A stretch of 64,000 bases of DNA from Oxalobacter vibrioformis. GTDB lineage: Bacteria; Pseudomonadota; Gammaproteobacteria; Burkholderiales; Burkholderiaceae_D. Numbering within the stretch: position 1 is the first letter of the stretch; every line of letters starts with the position of its first letter. The stretch covers positions 2,271,001 through 2,335,000 of the forward strand of contig NZ_CP098242.1 in NCBI RefSeq assembly GCF_027118995.1, in the 5' to 3' direction. The notes below the pieces were generated by a model. It had not been told where the DNA came from. It saw only the letters and a program-made list of their open reading frames with translations, and made no database searches. Shown one piece after another: positions 1 to 9,164 of the stretch. A program made the translations under genes and the position numbers.

Positions 1-434
1 CAGGTTTCGCAAACGTCATTCCTGGATGCGCAGGACATAAGCAGACAGGTTGCCAGAATAGTCAGTACGTATGAAAACAGTCGTCTGCGCATGAAAATCT
101 CCTCTTGTCTTTTGCGCCAAAAACAGCGCAATGCCGGATACAGCCATCATTTTATGACAGACAGCAGAAAAGCACATGAAAAAAATGCCTTGTTGTGTAT
201 GGAAAAAGAAAACAGGTATATGAGAACAGACAGAGTGGATTTGTCTTTCACATAAATCAAAATATGACGCACACAGCCAAGGTAATATACAAAACAGACC
301 CAATCAGTACTGGGTGATCAGGATGCTTTTGTCTGTTGTCCTGATTATTGATTCATGCCCGGTGTGCGTCATTTTTATCTCGCTGATGCGGCAAAAGGGG
401 CTGATACGGCTTCAGATTGAGAAGGCGGCAAATC
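1..434. other. No supported gene
   Basis: I see no convincing coding sequence here. The reading frames present lack a good ribosome binding site and do not resemble any family I know. The stretch runs into the decayed Dps-like fragment at 435. Confidence 0.5.
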
Positions 435-618
435 ATGAGCACCAGAAAAGTCAACGTATCCCATACGAAAATTGCGGAATTTTCAGGAAATGTCTACGCG
501 CACCACAACAGTATGAAGCGGTATCACTGGGCGGTGACCGGTACAGGCAGTTGCGAGGCATATCGCTATCGATCAGGCCGATACCGGAAAAAGCACAGGC
601 CATCGGGTCGCTGGATAG
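435..618 (+). pseudogene. Truncated, frameshifted Dps-like (DUF5856-type) fragment
   Basis: An ATG at 435 opens a frame whose first ~38 residues match the N-terminus of the intact gene at 33995-34387. Shared elements are TKIAEFSGNVYAHHNS against AKIAELLGNMFSHNTS, then a HW..TG.GS segment. Near 553 the similarity moves by one base: the shifted frame reads RHIAIDQA, where the intact paralogue has EHIAIDQA, and it stops at 618. The remaining two thirds of the gene is missing. The paralogue family is ferritin/Dps-like in fold. This copy cannot make the four-helix domain, so I call it a pseudogene. It lies 12 bases ahead of the pyruvate oxidase gene. Confidence 0.75.
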
Positions 619-630
619 CAGGAGGAAAAA

Positions 631-2358
631 ATGGGCGCAAGTATCAAATCAGGGCTGGCCATGGTCAGTGTGCTGGAAAGCTGGGGCGTGGATCACATTT
701 ATGGTTTGCCCGGCGGTTCGATCAACTCCTTTGTCGCGGCACTGTATGAGCGGCGCAATCATATCCGGTTTATCCAGGTGCGCCATGAGGAAACCGGTGC
801 CCTTGCTGCATCGGCAGATGCCAAGCTGACGGGAAAGATCGGTGTCTGCTTTGGATCCGCCGGTCCGGGCGCGACGCACCTTTTTAACGGATTGTATGAT
901 GCCAGTATGGATCATGTGCCTGTATTGGCGATCATCGGGCAGGTGGCCTCTTCAGCCATGAATTATGATTCCTTTCAGGAATTGAATGAAAATCCGATGT
1001 TTGCCGATGTCAGCGTTTATAACCGCACGGTCATGACACCGGAAAGTCTGCCGCATGTGGTCGATGAGGCAATTCGCCGCGCTTATGAATATAAAGGGGT
1101 GGCGGTTGTGACGGTTCCGGTGGACTTTGCGCTTGTCGATATTCCGGATGTGCCGGTTTCAACCGCAGCAAACCATCGCTCTGGGGTACTGATGCCGGAT
1201 GCCGCAGATGTGGATGCCGCCATTTTGTTGATGGCACAGGCCCAAAGGCCGGTGCTTTATGTCGGGCAGGGGGCACGAGGCGGAGCAGAGGAAATTATGG
1301 CACTCTCCGAATACTACGCCATGCCGGTTGTGCTGTCGGTTCTGGCTAAGGGCATCGTGCCGGATGATTATAAAAATTTCCTGGGGATGGCAGCCAGGGT
1401 TGCCACCAAACCGGCTAATGAAGCGCTGGCAATGGCTGACCTCATTGTTTTTATCGGTAGTGACTTTCCTTTTGCGCGCGCCTTTTTTTCACCTGCTGCA
1501 CGCTTTATCCAGGTGGATATTGATTCGTCGAAGCTGGGACGCCGCCATCATGCGGATGTTGCCATTTTGGGGGATGCGCGTGAAACCATGCGCCAGATGG
1601 TGGCGAAAGGGAAAAGAAAAGAAGCCGGCAAGTGGCTTGAAGCAAACCGCTTGAACCGGGAAGGATGGGATGTGTGGCTCAAGGGCTTTAAGGACAGTGA
1701 TGCCGTCCCGATGCGTGTGGAGCCGGTTTTTCATGAAATCAACCGGATTGCCGAACCGGATGCCGTCTTTGTAACGGATGTGGGTAATTCCACCATTCAT
1801 GCTGTGCGTCTTCTGGAAATGAATGCAGCTGGGCAGCAATTCACGACCTCAGGATGGTTTGCCACGATGGGCTATGGGATTCCCGGAGGGATTGCCGCCA
1901 GGCTCAGTTATCCCCACAGGCAGGTTTTTACGCTGAACGGAGATGGCGCCTTTGCCATGAGTATGCAGGACATCATCACCCAGGTTCGCTATAACCTGCC
2001 GGTTATCAATATCGTCTTTTCCAATGATTCGCTGGGATTTATCGAGGCTGAGCAGGAAGACAGCAGGCAGGAATATTACGGGGTAGACCTGACGCCTGTT
2101 GATTTTGCGAAAGCGGCCGAGGCAATGGGGGCTGTCGGGTTTACGGTGACAAAGCCCGAACAACTGGAAAAAGTATTTACTGAGGCAAGTCGCAGTGAGA
2201 AGCCGGTTGTTATTGATGTCAAGGTGGACAACAAGCGGCCGTTTCCGGCAGAGTCCTTTGTCCTGGATGGAGAAAAATACAGCAAGGCAGAGATTGATGC
2301 ATTCAAAAAGCGGTATGAGGTGCGCAATATGCCTGTGTTGAGGGAGCTGCTGGGATAA
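631..2358 (+). CDS. spxB: Pyruvate oxidase (ThDP/FAD-dependent)
   Basis: This 575-residue protein has the three-domain layout of thiamine-diphosphate enzymes. The N-terminal Pyr domain carries WGVDHIYGLPGGSINS, the catalytic-Glu region RHEETGA and KLTGKIGVCFGSAGPGATH. A central FAD/nucleotide domain follows, and the C-terminal PP domain has the ThDP/Mg motif GDGAF about 25 residues before the partner Asn in FSND (roughly residues 436-462). The sequence looks closest to phosphate-dependent pyruvate oxidases of the Lactobacillus SpxB type (pyruvate + phosphate + O2 to acetyl-phosphate + CO2 + H2O2), rather than acetolactate synthase. That assignment is from remembered similarity; the PoxB-type quinone-dependent enzyme is the main alternative. 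GGAGG lies 6 bases before the ATG. A strong terminator follows, so it is monocistronic. Confidence 0.85.
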   Translation: MGASIKSGLAMVSVLESWGVDHIYGLPGGSINSFVAALYERRNHIRFIQVRHEETGALAASADAKLTGKIGVCFGSAGPGATHLFNGLYDASMDHVPVLAIIGQVASSAMNYDSFQELNENPMFADVSVYNRTVMTPESLPHVVDEAIRRAYEYKGVAVVTVPVDFALVDIPDVPVSTAANHRSGVLMPDAADVDAAILLMAQAQRPVLYVGQGARGGAEEIMALSEYYAMPVVLSVLAKGIVPDDYKNFLGMAARVATKPANEALAMADLIVFIGSDFPFARAFFSPAARFIQVDIDSSKLGRRHHADVAILGDARETMRQMVAKGKRKEAGKWLEANRLNREGWDVWLKGFKDSDAVPMRVEPVFHEINRIAEPDAVFVTDVGNSTIHAVRLLEMNAAGQQFTTSGWFATMGYGIPGGIAARLSYPHRQVFTLNGDGAFAMSMQDIITQVRYNLPVINIVFSNDSLGFIEAEQEDSRQEYYGVDLTPVDFAKAAEAMGAVGFTVTKPEQLEKVFTEASRSEKPVVIDVKVDNKRPFPAESFVLDGEKYSKAEIDAFKKRYEVRNMPVLRELLG

Positions 2359-2360
2359 GA

Positions 2361-2389
2361 AAAAGGCGGATGATTTATCCGCCTTTTTT
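2361..2389 (+). terminator. Rho-independent terminator after pyruvate oxidase
   Basis: Stem AAAGGCGGAT / ATCCGCCTTT with a short loop and a T-run, starting 3 bases after the oxidase stop codon. Confidence 0.85.
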
Positions 2390-2414
2390 CATGGCCTGCC
2401 CGTAAAATGCGTTT

Positions 2415-2813
2415 TTATCCACCACACAGGGCGAGCATTTCCGGCGGGGCATTTTCACTGAGTTCTGTCAGGATGTCATTTTCATACGTGAGAAAGACGA
2501 TTCCCATATCCTTGTGCCTGAAATGAAGCCAGCCGCTTTCGGCAATCAGCCGGGCAACCTGTTCTTTTGCCTGGGCTTCATCTTTTAAGGGGGACCAGGG
2601 GCGAAAAGCATCACAGGGGACTGGTATATATTCCTGATGAGGCATTTGCTGGCGACTGGCATAAAAGCACATGAAGCCATGCTTGTCGCGCACAAATTTT
2701 GCCGCATGTCCATCATAGCTGGCAGCCATCAGGATTGCATCGCAAAGCAGGGTATGCTCTTCGCCAACCAGCCGGTTTTCCTTGATGACCTGGTAACGGA
2801 TCTGCCTGGTCAT
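2415..2813 (-). CDS. Hypothetical protein, 132 aa
   Basis: Unrecognised small cytoplasmic protein without signal peptide or membrane segment. Its start follows the stop codon of the upstream gene (2821-3180) by 7 bases and has no clear Shine-Dalgarno, which suggests translational coupling. It is Met/His-rich in the middle (SRQQMPHQEYIPV) with an acidic C-terminal half. Both small genes run in the same direction as phoH and could be its distal operon members. It could be one component of a two-gene module with its neighbour; nothing in the sequence shows what that module does. Confidence 0.6.
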   Translation of the reverse strand: MTRQIRYQVIKENRLVGEEHTLLCDAILMAASYDGHAAKFVRDKHGFMCFYASRQQMPHQEYIPVPCDAFRPWSPLKDEAQAKEQVARLIAESGWLHFRHKDMGIVFLTYENDILTELSENAPPEMLALCGG

Positions 2814-2820
2814 GCTGCTG

Positions 2821-3180
2821 TTATTGCATCCGGTTTCTGCCGTCGGTATTCAAGGCCAGCCGCAGCGGCGTGCCCAAAAAGAGGTGACCGGCCAGAAAAT
2901 CAATGATTTTTTCATTCATGGGCCAGTTCAGGATGACCACATCGTATTCATCCTGGAATTGGGCATCAGGGGAAAAATACAGGGAAAGGCTGTCATCCTC
3001 ATAGGCAGCTTCGTTAACATCGTAGTAGGCGGAATCATCCCCTTCCGGATTGGTTTCTGCATCGGTAAGGGCAAAATAGCCTTCCGGTGTGCGGAAAGAA
3101 AGGGTTCTTCTTTCCGCCAGGCCGGTAATGATTTCCATTTCCAGTGGTGTTGTCATAAGGGCTGTCAATTCACGTTCCAT
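2821..3180 (-). CDS. Hypothetical acidic protein, 119 aa
   Basis: Unrecognised. The N-terminus (MERELTALMTTPLEMEII) is followed by a very acidic middle rich in Asp, Glu and Tyr (residues ~45-75) and a C-terminal NWPMNEKIIDFLAGHLF segment. A good ribosome binding site (AAGGAAG) precedes the ATG. The start lies 42 bases after the phoH stop codon and the next gene begins 7 bases after this one ends, so phoH and these two genes may share a transcript. There is no signal peptide. Confidence 0.65.
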   Translation of the reverse strand: MERELTALMTTPLEMEIITGLAERRTLSFRTPEGYFALTDAETNPEGDDSAYYDVNEAAYEDDSLSLYFSPDAQFQDEYDVVILNWPMNEKIIDFLAGHLFLGTPLRLALNTDGRNRMQ

Positions 3181-3222
3181 GTGCTTCCTTTCTTGCCTGG
3201 CCCGCTTTGGCGGGATAATGCC

Positions 3223-4929
3223 CTACAGGATGTCGCTGGCATAATCAGCCAGCCTTGAACGTTCGCCACGGGCCAGCATCACATGCCCGCTGTGCTCCCA
3301 CCCCTTGAAACGGTCAACGACATAGGTCAGACCACTGGAGCCTTCGGTGAGATAGGGCGTATCAATCTGGGCGATATTGCCCAGGCAGACGATCTTGGTG
3401 CCAGGGCCTGCACGCGTGATCAGGGTTTTCATCTGCTTTGGCGTCAGGTTCTGGGCCTCGTCGATGATGAGAAATTTGTCGATGAAAGTGCGCCCGCGCA
3501 TAAAGTTCAGGGATTTTACCGAGATGCGGGAGCGGATGAGGTCGTGAGTAACCGCGCGTCCCCATTCCCCGCCTTCCTGGTGGCCGGCCTTGTTGAGGAC
3601 TTCCATGTTGTCATCAAAGGCGCCCATCCAGGGTGACATTTTTTCTTCTTCCGTTCCGGGAAGAAAACCGATGTCTTCACCGACAGGAATCGTAACGCGG
3701 GTGACAATGACTTCGTTATAGCGTTTGCTGTCAAGTACCTGTGTCAGACCGGCTGCCAGTGCAAGCAGGGTTTTACCGGTGCCCGCCTGGCCGACCAGTG
3801 TCACGATATCGCATTCCGGATCCATCAGGATATTGAAGGCAAAGTTCTGCTCGCGGTTGCGGGCTAAAATGCCCCAGACATTGTTTTTCTGATGCGTGTA
3901 ATCGTGCAGTGTCTGTAAAACGGCAGTGTTGCCGTTGACTTCTTTTACCTGCGCATGGAAAGGCGCTTCACCATTTTTCGGTTCCAGGTAGACAAACTGG
4001 TTAAGCAGCATGGAAGAAACCAGCGGGCCGGTGATACGGTAAAACGTCTTGCTGGCGCCATGATGATTGTTTTCCTGCCAGGATTCGATATTCTTGCCGT
4101 GGGTTTCCCAGAAGTTTTCCGGCAATTCCATTGTGCCCGGATAGAGGAGATCGGAGTCTTCCAGTACCTGGTCATTGAAATAATCTTCTGCGGCAAGACC
4201 CAAAGCGCGCGCCTTGATACGCATGTTGATGTCTTTGGATACGAGGACAATGGCACGTCCCGGAAATGCGGCCATCAGGGCATTGACGATACCAAGGATC
4301 TGGTTGTCCCCTTTTTCACGAGGAAGCCCTTTGGGCAGCTCACTGGGCTGAAGCCGTGTCTGGAAGTAAAGCCGTCCCCCGGCTTCCTTGTTGCCCAGCT
4401 TATCCAGAGGGATGCCATCCTCCAGGCGCATTTCATCGACGTTGGCCACCAGTGCATCCAGAGAACGGGCGACCTGGCGCACATTGCGAGCGACATCCGA
4501 GACGCCGCGCTTGTGGTTGTCCATTTCTTCCAGCGTGATCATCGGCAGGAAGATATCATGTTCTTCAAAACGGAAGAGGGCCGTTGGATCATGCATCAGC
4601 ACATTGGTATCCAGCACAAACATTTTAGTTTGGCCTGATTTGCTCGCCGCCCGGCTGACAGGAGATTGCAGCGTCGTGTCTTCCAGTTTTTTTCTGGGTT
4701 GCTTTGCCGGTACAGTGGCAGTAACTGCTGGAGCAGTTTTTTTGGACTGGCGGGCAGTAACAGGATTTTTTGGTGTTGCGGGCGTTGCTGTTTTTTTCGG
4801 TTGTGGCTTGCTTTCTTTTGCTTTTGCCGGCACAGCGTTGCCTGTTTTCTTCGATGTTTTTGCTGTTTTTTTCATATCTTCCGGTTTCAGCATGTCTGCT
4901 GGTCTGGTTGGCATTTTGGGAAGGGGCAT
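3223..4929 (-). CDS. phoH: PhoH-family PIN/ATPase protein
   Basis: The 568-residue protein has an N-terminal PIN nuclease-like domain starting at MFVLDTNVLMHDP (~residue 103), with acidic residues including ITLEEMDNHK. A C-terminal PhoH ATPase domain carries Walker A GQAGTGKT and Walker B FLIIDEAQN. PhoH2/YlaK-type proteins combine these modules and are linked to RNA unwinding and cleavage. The first ~100 residues are a Lys/Pro/Ala/Thr-rich low-complexity extension, longer than usual in the family as I recall it. I start at the ATG at 4929, which has GAGG 6 bases upstream; a GTG one codon earlier is possible. The gene follows bcp on the same strand. Confidence 0.9.
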   Translation of the reverse strand: MPLPKMPTRPADMLKPEDMKKTAKTSKKTGNAVPAKAKESKPQPKKTATPATPKNPVTARQSKKTAPAVTATVPAKQPRKKLEDTTLQSPVSRAASKSGQTKMFVLDTNVLMHDPTALFRFEEHDIFLPMITLEEMDNHKRGVSDVARNVRQVARSLDALVANVDEMRLEDGIPLDKLGNKEAGGRLYFQTRLQPSELPKGLPREKGDNQILGIVNALMAAFPGRAIVLVSKDINMRIKARALGLAAEDYFNDQVLEDSDLLYPGTMELPENFWETHGKNIESWQENNHHGASKTFYRITGPLVSSMLLNQFVYLEPKNGEAPFHAQVKEVNGNTAVLQTLHDYTHQKNNVWGILARNREQNFAFNILMDPECDIVTLVGQAGTGKTLLALAAGLTQVLDSKRYNEVIVTRVTIPVGEDIGFLPGTEEEKMSPWMGAFDDNMEVLNKAGHQEGGEWGRAVTHDLIRSRISVKSLNFMRGRTFIDKFLIIDEAQNLTPKQMKTLITRAGPGTKIVCLGNIAQIDTPYLTEGSSGLTYVVDRFKGWEHSGHVMLARGERSRLADYASDIL

Positions 4930-5001
4930 CACAACCTCGATTTTTTGGTAATGATGGTGAGATGGTCCTGCCTTTCACCAGTCATTGATATAAATAACAA
5001 G

Positions 5002-5025
5002 CGGGATTTCCGAAAGAAAATCCCG
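5002..5025 (-). terminator. Probable terminator after bcp
   Basis: On the minus strand, CGGGATTTTC / GGAAATCCCG forms a hairpin just past the bcp stop codon, followed by a weak T-rich tract. It would separate bcp from phoH, probably incompletely. Confidence 0.55.
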
Positions 5026-5039
5026 AGCCATGGGCTGCT

Positions 5040-5516
5040 TTAAGCAGCCAGTTTTTTGACGGCTTCCAGTGCTTCATCAACGTGGCCGTCTACTCTCAGT
5101 CCACGCCATTCCTGCACAAGTTTGCCGGACGGGTCAATAATGAACGTGCTGCGCTCTATCCCTTCCAGCAGCTTGCCATAATTTTTTTTGGTTTTCATGA
5201 CATCAAACAGACCGCAGACAGATTCATCAGTATCAGAAATAAGCGGAAAGGGAAGTGCGAATTTTTGCGCAAATCCTTCATGCGAACGCATACTGTCACG
5301 GCTGACGCCCACAATGGCAGCGCCTGCTTTTTTGAATTCTTCATACCGGTCGCGAAAATCGATACCCTGTTGGGTGCAGCCCGGGGTATTGTCACGCGGG
5401 TAGAAGTAAAGAACCAGTATTTGCCCCTTGTAGTCTGACAGAGAGAATCCACCCAGGGTTGCTTCAGCCTTGAAGGGCGGCACTTTTTTTCCAAGGGCAA
5501 CTGATTGCTTAGACAT
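5040..5516 (-). CDS. bcp: Thioredoxin-dependent peroxiredoxin Q (Bcp)
   Basis: A 158-residue AhpC/TSA-fold protein that reduces hydrogen peroxide and organic hydroperoxides using thioredoxin. The peroxidatic site is PRDNTPGCT with Cys47. The resolving Cys five residues later, typical of E. coli Bcp (TPGCTxxxC), is absent here (TPGCTQQGID). The only other Cys is Cys101 in DESVCGLFDV, the position used by the PrxQ subtype with the resolving Cys in helix 3. It therefore probably works as an atypical 2-Cys enzyme through Cys47-Cys101. AGGAG lies 5 bases before the ATG. It is upstream of phoH on the same strand. Confidence 0.92.
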   Translation of the reverse strand: MSKQSVALGKKVPPFKAEATLGGFSLSDYKGQILVLYFYPRDNTPGCTQQGIDFRDRYEEFKKAGAAIVGVSRDSMRSHEGFAQKFALPFPLISDTDESVCGLFDVMKTKKNYGKLLEGIERSTFIIDPSGKLVQEWRGLRVDGHVDEALEAVKKLAA

Positions 5517-5603
5517 AGGCTCTCCTGATTTTTATGAGGTCAATACAGATTATGCACATTTCTGCCTGTGTAGAACAGGGGATACGGCTAAAAGTCGGAA
5601 AAA

Positions 5604-5984
5604 TCATGCCGTATCCTCCAAAAAAAGGGCCAGTGCGACACGTCGCCCTTCTGAAAGCAGCAGATTGAACGTTCGGCAGGCGGCGTGGGTATTCATGGTC
5701 TCAACCCCGATTTTCCGGGATGAGAGGTAAACCAGAAGCGGTGGCGAAAGAAGGCGCTGGTAGAGGCCGGTACCGATAATCAGGATATTCGGCTGCACAG
5801 CAATGATGGCAGAAAAGTCTTCCGGCGCCAGGCTGTCAATGTCAGATACCGGCCATAAAGCAGGCGCGGCGTCAGGGAGCACAAGCACGCTTTGGGAAAA
5901 GCGGGTGTGATTGATCGTGACGCTTTTCTCGTCATAAGCGGTGACAGCCTGATGGTGTCTTTCCTGATTTTCAAATAGCGTCAT
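5604..5984 (-). CDS. Mth938-like (DUF498) domain protein
   Basis: A 126-residue single-domain protein of the Mth938/DUF498 family (NDUFAF3-like fold). Indicators are VTINHTRFSQSVLVLPD, a central IDSLAPEDF, then PNILIIGTGLYQRL and a late GVETMNTHAACRTFNLLLSE. The TMNTxAAxRTFNxL signature is characteristic. Its biochemical role is not well defined. In beta- and gammaproteobacteria the family often sits beside bcp or alaA/hom-type genes, as here. It is divergent from alaA, and the 220-base gap must hold both promoters. No obvious Shine-Dalgarno is visible before the ATG. Confidence 0.85.
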   Translation of the reverse strand: MTLFENQERHHQAVTAYDEKSVTINHTRFSQSVLVLPDAAPALWPVSDIDSLAPEDFSAIIAVQPNILIIGTGLYQRLLSPPLLVYLSSRKIGVETMNTHAACRTFNLLLSEGRRVALALFLEDTA

Positions 5985-6205
5985 GAATTCATAAAAACAA
6001 GTCTGTCTGACAGGTTAAAAAGTGCAATCGACAAGTAAAACTGAGCAAATGCAATATTGTATCGTTTCAACTGCTTAATAAAAGCACCACAATTGCCGTA
6101 AAGGTGTAAACTGTATCACTTAAAAGAATGCCCGCAGTTGCCGGAAAACGGGAAAAATCCGGTAACGTGCAACATTCCCGAGCCAATCGTCAAGGGAAGA
6201 TGATC

Positions 6206-7513
6206 ATGCAATCGTTCAAGAAATCGCAAAAACTGGCTGGTGTCTCTTATGACATCAGGGGGCCTGTCCTGGAAAAAGCACGCCAGATGGAAGATGAAGG
6301 ACAGAAAATCATGAAGCTGAATATCGGTAATCTGGCGGTATTCGGCTTTGATCCACCGGACGAAATTGTCCATGACATGATTACCAACATGCAAAGCGCG
6401 GCGGGTTATACCGACTCAAAAGGCATGTTTGCACCCCGCAAGGCCATCATGCAGTACTCCCAGGAGAAAAAAATCAAGGGGGTGGATATTGAAGATGTTT
6501 ATATCGGAAATGGCGCGTCCGAACTGATTGTCATGACCATGCAGGGGCTTCTGGATGTCGGTGATGAGGTGCTGGTTCCGGCACCGGACTATCCGCTCTG
6601 GACGGCTGCGGTCTCTCTTTCCGGCGGTAACCCGGTTCATTACATCTGTGATGAGGAAAATGAGTGGTATCCGGATATCAAGGATATGAAAAGCAGGATC
6701 ACCGAGCGAACCAAGGCGATCATTGTCATTAATCCGAATAATCCGACCGGCGCACTGTATCCGGTCGAGATACTTCAGCAGATTGTCAACCTGGCCAGGG
6801 AGCATAATCTCATTATTTTTGCGGATGAGATTTATGACAAATGCCTCTACGATGGCGCGACACACACATCGATCGCCTCGCTGGCGGATGATGTGCTGTT
6901 TATCACACTCAATGGTCTTTCCAAAAATTATCGTTCCTGTGGCTACCGTGTCGGCTGGATGGTTGTGTCCGGTGAGAAAAAACACGCCAGGGATTACATC
7001 GAAGGGCTGGATATGCTGGTATCGTTGCGTCTTTGCGCCAATGCGCCAGGCCAGTTTGCCATCCAGACAGCGCTGGGCGGATACCAGAGCATTGATGACC
7101 TGGTGGCGCCAAACGGACGGCTGACCCGTCAGCGGGATCTGGCTTACAACATGCTTACGGCTATTCCGGGCGTGACCTGCGTCAAACCCAAGGCATCACT
7201 ATATATGTTCCCGCGCCTTGATCCGGAAATCTACCCGATTACGAATGATCAGGAGTTTGCCTATCAGCTGCTGGAAGAGGAAAAAGTGCTGATTGTGCAG
7301 GGAAGCGGGTTCAACTGGGACAATCCGGATCACTTCCGACTGGTTTTCCTGCCGACATCTGATGATCTGGAAGAGGCATTGAAGCGCCTTACCCGTTTCC
7401 TTGAGAATTATCGCAAGCGTCACGGGACAGACAAGCTGATTGTCGTTGACAAGAAAAAGAGTACCTGGCGCTGGAGAGAGAAAAAAGAAAAAGGCGGCTT
7501 AAGGCTGGCCTGA
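6206..7513 (+). CDS. alaA: Alanine/glutamate-pyruvate aminotransferase AlaA
   Basis: A fold-type I PLP aminotransferase of about 435 residues. It contains the substrate/PLP segments NLAVFGFDPPDEI, INPNNPTGALY and FADEIYDKCLYDG. The Schiff-base lysine is in LNGLSKNYRSCGYRVGW (Lys ~240), and the phosphate-binding Arg is downstream in DHFRLVFLP. It converts pyruvate and glutamate to alanine and 2-oxoglutarate. AAGGGAAG lies about 8 bases before the ATG at 6206; an ATG at 6200 is too close to it, and an upstream ATG at 6128 lacks support. The C-terminus carries an extra Lys/Arg/Trp-rich tail of ~25 residues beyond the catalytic fold. It is followed by a clear terminator. Confidence 0.92.
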   Translation: MQSFKKSQKLAGVSYDIRGPVLEKARQMEDEGQKIMKLNIGNLAVFGFDPPDEIVHDMITNMQSAAGYTDSKGMFAPRKAIMQYSQEKKIKGVDIEDVYIGNGASELIVMTMQGLLDVGDEVLVPAPDYPLWTAAVSLSGGNPVHYICDEENEWYPDIKDMKSRITERTKAIIVINPNNPTGALYPVEILQQIVNLAREHNLIIFADEIYDKCLYDGATHTSIASLADDVLFITLNGLSKNYRSCGYRVGWMVVSGEKKHARDYIEGLDMLVSLRLCANAPGQFAIQTALGGYQSIDDLVAPNGRLTRQRDLAYNMLTAIPGVTCVKPKASLYMFPRLDPEIYPITNDQEFAYQLLEEEKVLIVQGSGFNWDNPDHFRLVFLPTSDDLEEALKRLTRFLENYRKRHGTDKLIVVDKKKSTWRWREKKEKGGLRLA

Positions 7514-7517
7514 TCTG

Positions 7518-7548
7518 AAAAAAGGACTGATCTTTCAGTCCTTTTTTA
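7518..7548 (+). terminator. Terminator after alaA
   Basis: AAAAAGGACTGA / TTCAGTCCTTTTTT hairpin with T-run, 4 bases past the alaA stop codon. Confidence 0.85.
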
Positions 7549-7714
7549 TTTTTCTGGTATTGCTGCTGAACGGTCGGAGGGCTTTATTCACGGCAACACG
7601 GGCATCAATATGCTCAATACGTTTTGCCATCTCCCCTGAGGTATTGACACAGGTTGAGCCAATGGTTATCTTGCCCTATTCATCTTTTACTCTTTTTACG
7701 ATTCAAAAGCACAT

Positions 7715-9025
7715 ATGGAACCAGTCAAAGTAGGATTGCTCGGTATCGGAACCGTTGGCTCCGGCACATGGAATGTCTTGAAGCGCAACCAGGCGGAAAT
7801 CAGGGGGCGTGCAGGACGTGAAATTCAGATCACGATGGTCGCAGACCGCAATGTGGCGCGCGCCAGGGAAATCACAAACGGCGAGTGCGAGATTGTTGAT
7901 GATGGCAATCTGATTGTCACCAATCCCGATATTGATATCGTGGTTGAGCTGATTGGCGGCTACGATGTGGCAAAAGACTTCGTACTGAAAGCCATTGAAA
8001 ACGGCAAGCATGTCGTGACGGCAAACAAGGCACTGTTGGCGGTTCATGGCAATGAAATTTTCCGCGCAGCGCAGGAAAAGGGCGTGACAGTCGCTTTTGA
8101 GGCGGCCGTTGCCGGTGGTATTCCCATCATCAAGGCATTGCGTGAAGGGCTGACTGCCAACCGCATCGAATGGGTGGCTGGCATCATCAACGGCACGACC
8201 AACTTCATTCTTTCCGAAATGCGTGAAAAGGGGCTTGATTTCGATACGGTGCTCAAAGAAGCGCAGGCATTGGGATATGCCGAGGCAGACCCGACCTTTG
8301 ATATTGAGGGTGTGGATGCGGCACACAAGGCGACACTGATGTCCTCGATCGCATTTGGTATCCCGGTCCAGTTTGACAAAGCCTATATTGAGGGCATTAC
8401 CCGGCTGGATTCTCTGGATATCCGATATGCCGAGCAACTGGGATACCGTATCAAGCTTTTGGGTATTACCAAACGCATGCAAAATGGTATTGAGCTGCGT
8501 GTGCATCCGGCACTGATACCGGCTTCCCGTCTGATTGCCAATGTGGAGGGGGCGATGAATGCGGTGCTGGTCAACAGTGATGCTGTTGGACCAACGCTGT
8601 ATTATGGCAAGGGTGCCGGTGCCGAACCCACGGCTTCGGCTGTCATTGCCGATCTGGTTGATATTGCCCGTGTGGAAGCAGTGGACCCCGAGCACCGGGT
8701 ACCGCCGCTGGCTTTCCAGCCTGATGCGATGAACAATACGCCGATTCTTCCCATGTCTGAAGTTACCACCAGCTATTACCTGCGGATGAAGGTCAGGGAT
8801 CAGCCGGGTGTTCTTGCCGACATTACCCGTATCCTGGCGGACCTGAATATTTCCATTGATGCTTTCCTGCAAAAAGAGCCGCTGGAAGGGGAGACGCTGG
8901 TTGATATCATTATCCTGACGCACCAGACGCAGGAGAAAAATATCGATGCTGCCATCGGAAAAATCGAGAAAATCGGCACGGTGATGGGCAAGGTAACGCG
9001 CATCCGTCTTGAGGAACTTGAATAA
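7715..9025 (+). CDS. hom: Homoserine dehydrogenase
   Basis: This 436-residue enzyme reduces aspartate semialdehyde to homoserine, in the threonine/methionine/isoleucine pathway. The N-terminal Rossmann domain begins VGLLGIGTVGSGTW. The catalytic domain contains HVVTANKALLA, FEAAVAGGIPIIKALREGL and GIINGTTNFILSEM, and the catalytic region EADPTFDIEGVDAAHKA. A C-terminal ACT domain (RMKVRDQPGVLADITRILAD) gives the usual allosteric site for threonine. Length and layout are standard. In many Burkholderiales thrC follows directly; here a universal stress protein gene follows after 139 bases. Confidence 0.95.
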   Translation: MEPVKVGLLGIGTVGSGTWNVLKRNQAEIRGRAGREIQITMVADRNVARAREITNGECEIVDDGNLIVTNPDIDIVVELIGGYDVAKDFVLKAIENGKHVVTANKALLAVHGNEIFRAAQEKGVTVAFEAAVAGGIPIIKALREGLTANRIEWVAGIINGTTNFILSEMREKGLDFDTVLKEAQALGYAEADPTFDIEGVDAAHKATLMSSIAFGIPVQFDKAYIEGITRLDSLDIRYAEQLGYRIKLLGITKRMQNGIELRVHPALIPASRLIANVEGAMNAVLVNSDAVGPTLYYGKGAGAEPTASAVIADLVDIARVEAVDPEHRVPPLAFQPDAMNNTPILPMSEVTTSYYLRMKVRDQPGVLADITRILADLNISIDAFLQKEPLEGETLVDIIILTHQTQEKNIDAAIGKIEKIGTVMGKVTRIRLEELE

Positions 9026-9164
9026 CAGGGCTTATCCAGCCAGCATGATGGCGGCATTGATAAAGTCTTGATGAAAAGTCTTGCGGCAATGCGGGGTTAT
9101 CGTTCAGAATACCCCCAGACACCCGCAGGAATAATATCTGCAGTATCGACGAAAGGGGCGAGTT

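Noticed and set aside
16..303. Minus-strand 95-codon frame
   Set aside because: Cys/Phe/His-rich composition, no ribosome binding site and no similarity to a known protein.
9026..9164. thrC expected after hom
   Set aside because: Only 139 non-coding bases are present before the universal stress gene; no threonine synthase remnant can be read.
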